Positions 6,437 through 9,888 of a stretch of 9,888 bases of DNA are shown piece after piece. Each line of letters begins with the position of its first letter. The first letter of the stretch is position 1. The stretch spans positions 1 through 9,888 of the forward strand of contig CAMPJN010000121.1 of NCBI GenBank assembly GCA_946886875.1, written 5' to 3'. Source of the DNA: an uncultured Pseudomonas sp. (lineage in GTDB: Bacteria; Pseudomonadota; Gammaproteobacteria; Pseudomonadales; Pseudomonadaceae). The position numbers were made by a program, and so were the translations under genes. The notes beneath the pieces are model-generated. The model ran no database searches, was not told the origin of the DNA, and saw only the letters and a list, made by a program, of their open reading frames with translations.

Positions 6437-6465
6437 CCATCGATATTTCGCATTGGGAGAGTTCC

Positions 6466-8556
6466 GTGTCGTCCAGAAAGACCCGCCTGGCCGTGGCCAT
6501 CGCCACTGCCTGCAGTTTCCAGCCCGTCCTCGCCGCGGAAGGCGAAACCCTGCAGCTTGGCGCCCAGACCATAGTCGGTAGCAGCGACGATGCCCAGCCC
6601 GACAGCTACAAGGCCGCGCCCAGCAGCGCCGCGACCAAGCTGGAACTGACGCCGCGGCAGACCCCGCAGTCGATCTCCACCATCAGCGGCGCGCAACTGC
6701 AGGACTTCAAGCTGAGCAGCGTCAACGACGCGCTGAAATCCACCACCGGGATTCAGGTTCAGGAAGTCGAGACCGACCGCACCTACTACAGTGCCCGCGG
6801 CTTCGACATCACCAATTTTCAGTACGACGGCATCGGCGTCCCCTTCGTCTATGGCAACGTCGAGGGCGATCTGGATACCGCGATTTTCGAGCGGGTCGAA
6901 GTCATTCGCGGCGCCAACGGCTTGATGTCCGGCACCGGTAATCCCTCGGCGACTATCAACTTCGTGCGCAAGCGGCCGACTCTGGCACCCCAGGCGCGCG
7001 TCGACCTGACCGTCGGCTCCTGGGACAAGCGGCGCATCGATGTCGACGTTTCCGGCGCCCTGACTGATTCCGGCACCGTTCGCGGCCGCATGGTCTACGC
7101 CAACGAAAACAAGAACTCCTACCTGGATCGCTATTCCCGAGAGAAAAACATCTTCCACGGGGTGGTCGAGGTGGATCTGGCCGACAGCAGCCTGTTCACC
7201 CTTGGCCACAGCCTGCAGAAGAGCGAGGCCGATAGCCCGATGTGGGGCGCACTGCCGCTGAATTTCAGCGACGGCTCGGCCACCGACTACTCGCGCGCCA
7301 CCAGCACCTCGGCCGACTGGGCCTACTGGGACGTGCAGGAAAACCGCAGCTTCGCTGAGCTGGCGCACAGCTTCGCCAATGGCTGGCAGGCCAAGGCGGT
7401 GCTCACCCATGTCGAGAAAAAGGCCGACAGTTCGTTGTTCTACGTCTACGGCAGCCCGGACCGCGACACCGGTCTGGGCCTGTTCAGCTACCCGTCCGAA
7501 TACCAGGACACCAACAAGCAGCTGATCGCCGACCTCCATGCCAGCGGCCCCTTTGCCCTGGCCGGGCGCGAGCACGAACTGGTGGTGGGCGGCAGCTGGT
7601 CGAAATCCGAGCTGGAAGATATCTCCTGGTACGACTCCTCGACCGGTAGCGCGCTGCCGCCGTTGGAAGATTGGCATGGCGACTACCCGCGGCCGCTGAA
7701 CGATGCCGGCAGCAATGGCAGCGATTTCACCGACCGCATGAAGAGCCTCTACTCCGCCGCGCGCTGGAGCCTGAGCGATAGCCTGAGCCTGATCACCGGT
7801 GCGCGGGTCGTCGATGTCGACAGCGATGGCAGCAATTACGGCGAGAGCAAATCCACCTCGTACAACAACGAAGTGGTGCCTTATGCCGGGGTGATTTACG
7901 ACCTCAACGAGCAGTACTCGGTCTATGCCAGCTACAGCGAAATCTTCGACCCGCAGACCAAGCAGGACAGCAGCGGTAATCGCCTGGCCCCGGTCGAAGG
8001 GGTCAACTACGAAGCCGGGATCAAGGCCGAACTGCTCGACGACAAGGTCAACCTGAGCCTGGCGGTGTTTCGCACCGAGCAGGACAACGTCGCCGCGGTG
8101 GCCGGGATGAACGGGGGCACCACCTTCTATAAAGGCGAGGAAGGCATCACCAGCGAAGGCTACGAGGTGGAAGTCTCCGGCGAACTGCTGCATGGCTTGC
8201 AGGCCACCGCTGGCTACACCTTCGTCGATATCCGCGATGCCGAGGACAAGCACGCCGTCACCTACTCGCCGAAACATATGCTGCGCGCTTCCACCACCTA
8301 TCGCATTCCGGGGCTGGAACAGCTCAAGGTCGGCGCCAGCATGAGCTGGCAGGACGAGACGCGTAACGGCATCGCCGAGCAGGAGGCCTACGGCCTGGTC
8401 AACCTGATGGCCAGCTACGAGATCGACCGCAACTGGACGATCTCGGCCAATCTCAACAACCTCACCGACGAGAAGTACCTGACCAGCCTGTACTGGAGCC
8501 AGGCCTATTACGGTGCCCCGCGCAACGCCAGCATGACAGTCAGCTGGAACTACTAG
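6466..8556 (+). CDS. fhuE: TonB-dependent siderophore receptor, FhuE-like (ferric coprogen/rhodotorulate type)
   Basis: This 696-residue outer-membrane receptor should import a ferric hydroxamate siderophore with energy from TonB-ExbBD. Residues 1-23 are a signal peptide ending PVLA before AEG. A TonB-box-like ETLQLG (27-32) follows, then the plug: TPRQTPQSISTIS, YYSARGFDITNFQYDGIG and FERVEVIRGANGLMSGTGNPSA (about 141-162). The rest is a 22-strand barrel ending in aromatic Tyr696. Many segments resemble E. coli FhuE (729 residues) as I recall it, such as EQDNVAA and APRNASMTVSW. No N-terminal signalling (STN) domain or adjacent sigma/anti-sigma pair exists, so regulation is probably by Fur alone. 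The start is GTG at 6466, with GGGAGA (6455-6460) five bases upstream and a proper signal sequence after it. The family is firm; the exact siderophore is inferred. Confidence 0.9.
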   Translation: MSSRKTRLAVAIATACSFQPVLAAEGETLQLGAQTIVGSSDDAQPDSYKAAPSSAATKLELTPRQTPQSISTISGAQLQDFKLSSVNDALKSTTGIQVQEVETDRTYYSARGFDITNFQYDGIGVPFVYGNVEGDLDTAIFERVEVIRGANGLMSGTGNPSATINFVRKRPTLAPQARVDLTVGSWDKRRIDVDVSGALTDSGTVRGRMVYANENKNSYLDRYSREKNIFHGVVEVDLADSSLFTLGHSLQKSEADSPMWGALPLNFSDGSATDYSRATSTSADWAYWDVQENRSFAELAHSFANGWQAKAVLTHVEKKADSSLFYVYGSPDRDTGLGLFSYPSEYQDTNKQLIADLHASGPFALAGREHELVVGGSWSKSELEDISWYDSSTGSALPPLEDWHGDYPRPLNDAGSNGSDFTDRMKSLYSAARWSLSDSLSLITGARVVDVDSDGSNYGESKSTSYNNEVVPYAGVIYDLNEQYSVYASYSEIFDPQTKQDSSGNRLAPVEGVNYEAGIKAELLDDKVNLSLAVFRTEQDNVAAVAGMNGGTTFYKGEEGITSEGYEVEVSGELLHGLQATAGYTFVDIRDAEDKHAVTYSPKHMLRASTTYRIPGLEQLKVGASMSWQDETRNGIAEQEAYGLVNLMASYEIDRNWTISANLNNLTDEKYLTSLYWSQAYYGAPRNASMTVSWNY

Positions 8557-8622
8557 AACGCCGGTGCGCCGTGGCCCGAACAGGCTGCCGGCGCGCTGCC
8601 ACCGCCCCCGACGAGAAAGCCC

Positions 8623-9837
8623 ATGCGTTCCGCCCTTGTTGTTCTGCACCGTTGGTTCGGCCTGTTTATCGCGGTGTTCCTGTTCGTCTCCGGCCTGACC
8701 GGTGCGGTGATCTCCTGGGATCACGAGGTCGATGAATGGCTCAATCCACAGCTGTTCGAATCCCGAAGCGTCGGCCCGCTGCAGACGCCCGAGGCGTTGG
8801 CCGCGCAGCTGGAAGCGCGCGATCCGCGGCTGCAGGTCGGTTTTATGCCGCTGTATACCGAGCCGGGTCATGCCTTCGGCGTCAGCGTCAATCCACGCGT
8901 CGACCCGGCCACCGGCAAGGCCTATGAGTTGGGTTTCAATCAGCTGGCCCTCGACCCGGTGACCGGCGAGGAGCAGGGCCGGCGCCTGTGGGGCGCGGTT
9001 TCTCTGAGCCGCGAAAACCTGATGCCGTTCCTCTACAAGCTGCACTACAGCCTGCATATTCCCAACGGTTTCGGCATCGAACTAGGCATTCTGCTGTTCG
9101 GCATAGTCGCCATCGTCTGGAGTCTGGATTGCTTTATCGCCCTGTGGCTGTCATTTCCCAGCTGGCGCGCCTGGCGCAAGTCGTTCGCCTTTCGCTGGCG
9201 GCAGGGCGGTTACAAGTTCAACTTCGACCTGCACCGTTCCGGCGGCGTGTGGATCTGGGCCCTGCTGCTGATCCTGGCAGTGACCTCGGTGTCGATGAAT
9301 CTCAACGTGCAGGTGACCCGTCCGCTGGTCGAGCTGTTCTCGCCGCTGACCCCGAGCCCTTTCGCCAGCCGCACCCCGGTCAGCCTCGATGAGCAGAAAC
9401 AACCGGGCATCAGCCGCGCCGAAGCGGTCAGCCTTGCAGCCGCCGAAGCGGCGCGCCTGGGTCTGGAAAAACCTGCCGGCGGAGTGTTCTATTCGCCGGA
9501 GTTCGATGTCTACGGCGTCGGTTTCTATACCGCGGAGAACGACCACGGCGATGGCGGCCTGGGCAATCCCTGGCTGTACCTGGACGGCCAGAGCGGCGCC
9601 ATCGCGGGCACCCTGATACCGGGCAGCGGTAGCGCCGGGGATATTTTCATGCAGGCGCAGTTCCCCCTGCATTCCGGGCGCATTCTCGGTTTGCCGGGGC
9701 GCATCCTGGTGTCTCTGCTGGGGTTGGCGGTGGCCATGCTGTCGGTCACCGGTGTGGTGATCTGGCTGAAGAAAAGGCGCTCACGGGTGCTCGCGACGCA
9801 ACGCGTGCACGCGGCCGGGGCCCAGGCGGTCGCCTAG
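8623..9837 (+). CDS. PepSY-family inner-membrane protein, candidate siderophore-iron reductase
   Basis: This 404-residue protein has the PepSY-associated membrane architecture (PiuB-like). One membrane segment lies at about 10-32 (HRWFGLFIAVFLFVSGLTG) and one at about 150-176. A third lies at about 208-232, and the last at about 358-383 before a basic KKRR tail, with periplasmic PepSY-like regions between. Histidines flank the helices: His9, His34, His141, His145 (KLHYSLHIPNG), His204 (FDLHRSGG) and His350 (PLHSGR). In the related P. aeruginosa FoxB, encoded beside the receptor FoxA, such a protein reduces ferric siderophores at the inner membrane; haem ligation by these histidines is my inference. 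It begins 66 bases after the receptor stop with no terminator between, so the two are probably one Fur-controlled operon. The ribosome binding site (GACGAGAAAG) is weak. The alternative is a structural or transport role without redox activity. Confidence 0.87.
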   Translation: MRSALVVLHRWFGLFIAVFLFVSGLTGAVISWDHEVDEWLNPQLFESRSVGPLQTPEALAAQLEARDPRLQVGFMPLYTEPGHAFGVSVNPRVDPATGKAYELGFNQLALDPVTGEEQGRRLWGAVSLSRENLMPFLYKLHYSLHIPNGFGIELGILLFGIVAIVWSLDCFIALWLSFPSWRAWRKSFAFRWRQGGYKFNFDLHRSGGVWIWALLLILAVTSVSMNLNVQVTRPLVELFSPLTPSPFASRTPVSLDEQKQPGISRAEAVSLAAAEAARLGLEKPAGGVFYSPEFDVYGVGFYTAENDHGDGGLGNPWLYLDGQSGAIAGTLIPGSGSAGDIFMQAQFPLHSGRILGLPGRILVSLLGLAVAMLSVTGVVIWLKKRRSRVLATQRVHAAGAQAVA

Positions 9838-9888
9838 CAGGCCGTTGAAAAACTACCTGCGTTGGCAATACTGCGTTAAAAACAGGCT
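9838..9888. repeat. Possible start of a dispersed repeat at the right edge
   Basis: The 51 bases after the PepSY stop contain a direct repeat CTGCGTT (9857-9863 and 9871-9877), flanked by GTTGAAAAAC and GTTAAAAACA, and begin with CAGGCCGTTGAAAAAC. The block resembles intergenic repeats I recall from Pseudomonas genomes, but it is cut by the window edge and no terminal repeat can be checked. No terminator for the receptor operon is visible before the edge. Confidence 0.3.

Larger units (their letters stand above)
6099..6465. other. Divergent intergenic control region between the CBS-protein operon and the iron-uptake operon
   Basis: This 367-base gap separates the minus-strand CBS/exonuclease operon from the plus-strand receptor operon. 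It contains a perfect palindrome close to the minus-strand start (6125-6137), an AT-rich promoter with a Fur box on the receptor side (6311-6364), and a leader of about 100 bases with an inverted repeat (6411-6436). I see no gene in it. Confidence 0.7.

Noticed and set aside
6361..6465. A 35-residue N-terminal extension of the receptor, from a TTG at 6361.
   Set aside because: That codon lies within the Fur box, has no ribosome binding site and would hide the signal peptide. GTG at 6466 fits both.
6340..9057. A 905-codon open frame on the minus strand, antisense to the receptor and the start of the PepSY gene.
   Set aside because: Long antisense frames are common in GC-rich genes. Its composition (Val, Gly, Ala, Gln, Asp-rich) matches no family, and the plus strand holds clear receptor motifs, a signal peptide and a ribosome binding site.

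Overview
This window looks like chromosomal DNA of a Pseudomonas-type gammaproteobacterium. It is GC-rich, its genes have well-spaced GGAG-type ribosome binding sites, and it encodes families typical of Pseudomonadaceae: a cyclic-nucleotide-fold/CBS/DUF294 protein paired with a DEDDh exonuclease, a BCCT betaine carrier, and a FhuE-type siderophore receptor with a PepSY membrane protein. Genus is an inference from protein resemblance and gene order. There is no rRNA, tRNA or CRISPR, and no complete mobile element.

Layout. Position 1-563 (minus) is the N-terminal part of a cNMP-fold/CBS protein cut by the left edge. It is about 78% identical over 188 residues to the start of the complete protein at 4194-6098. 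A 298-base gap leads to 862-1377 (plus), a small exported DUF3617 protein. After a second 298-base gap with hairpins comes 1676-3343 (plus), a BCCT transporter that keeps the Na+/betaine signature residues. A strong intrinsic terminator (3367-3388) follows it. Converging on this terminator from the right is a two-gene minus-strand operon: the cNMP-fold/CBS/nucleotidyltransferase protein (6098-4194) and, overlapping it by four bases, a DEDDh 3'-5' exonuclease (4197-3460). A divergent region (6099-6465) then holds a good Fur box and starts a plus-strand iron operon: the FhuE-like TonB-dependent receptor (6466-8556) and a PepSY-family inner-membrane protein (8623-9837). The last 51 bases may be the start of a dispersed repeat.

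How the genes work together. The right-hand module is the most coherent. A Fur-repressed outer-membrane receptor brings in a ferric hydroxamate siderophore, and the PepSY protein, which has paired histidines near its membrane segments, may reduce or release the iron at the inner membrane, as described for FoxB beside FoxA in P. aeruginosa. The CBS/nucleotidyltransferase protein and exonuclease form a translationally coupled pair of unknown task; related pairs occur near acetate and betaine transport genes in Pseudomonas (from memory). The betaine carrier probably acts in osmoprotection or choline/betaine catabolism. I see no defence system or other clearly undescribed system. The points most worth following are the duplicated regulator genes, their unusual nucleotide-binding pocket, the exonuclease's atypical Exo II residue, and the receptor/PepSY pair.
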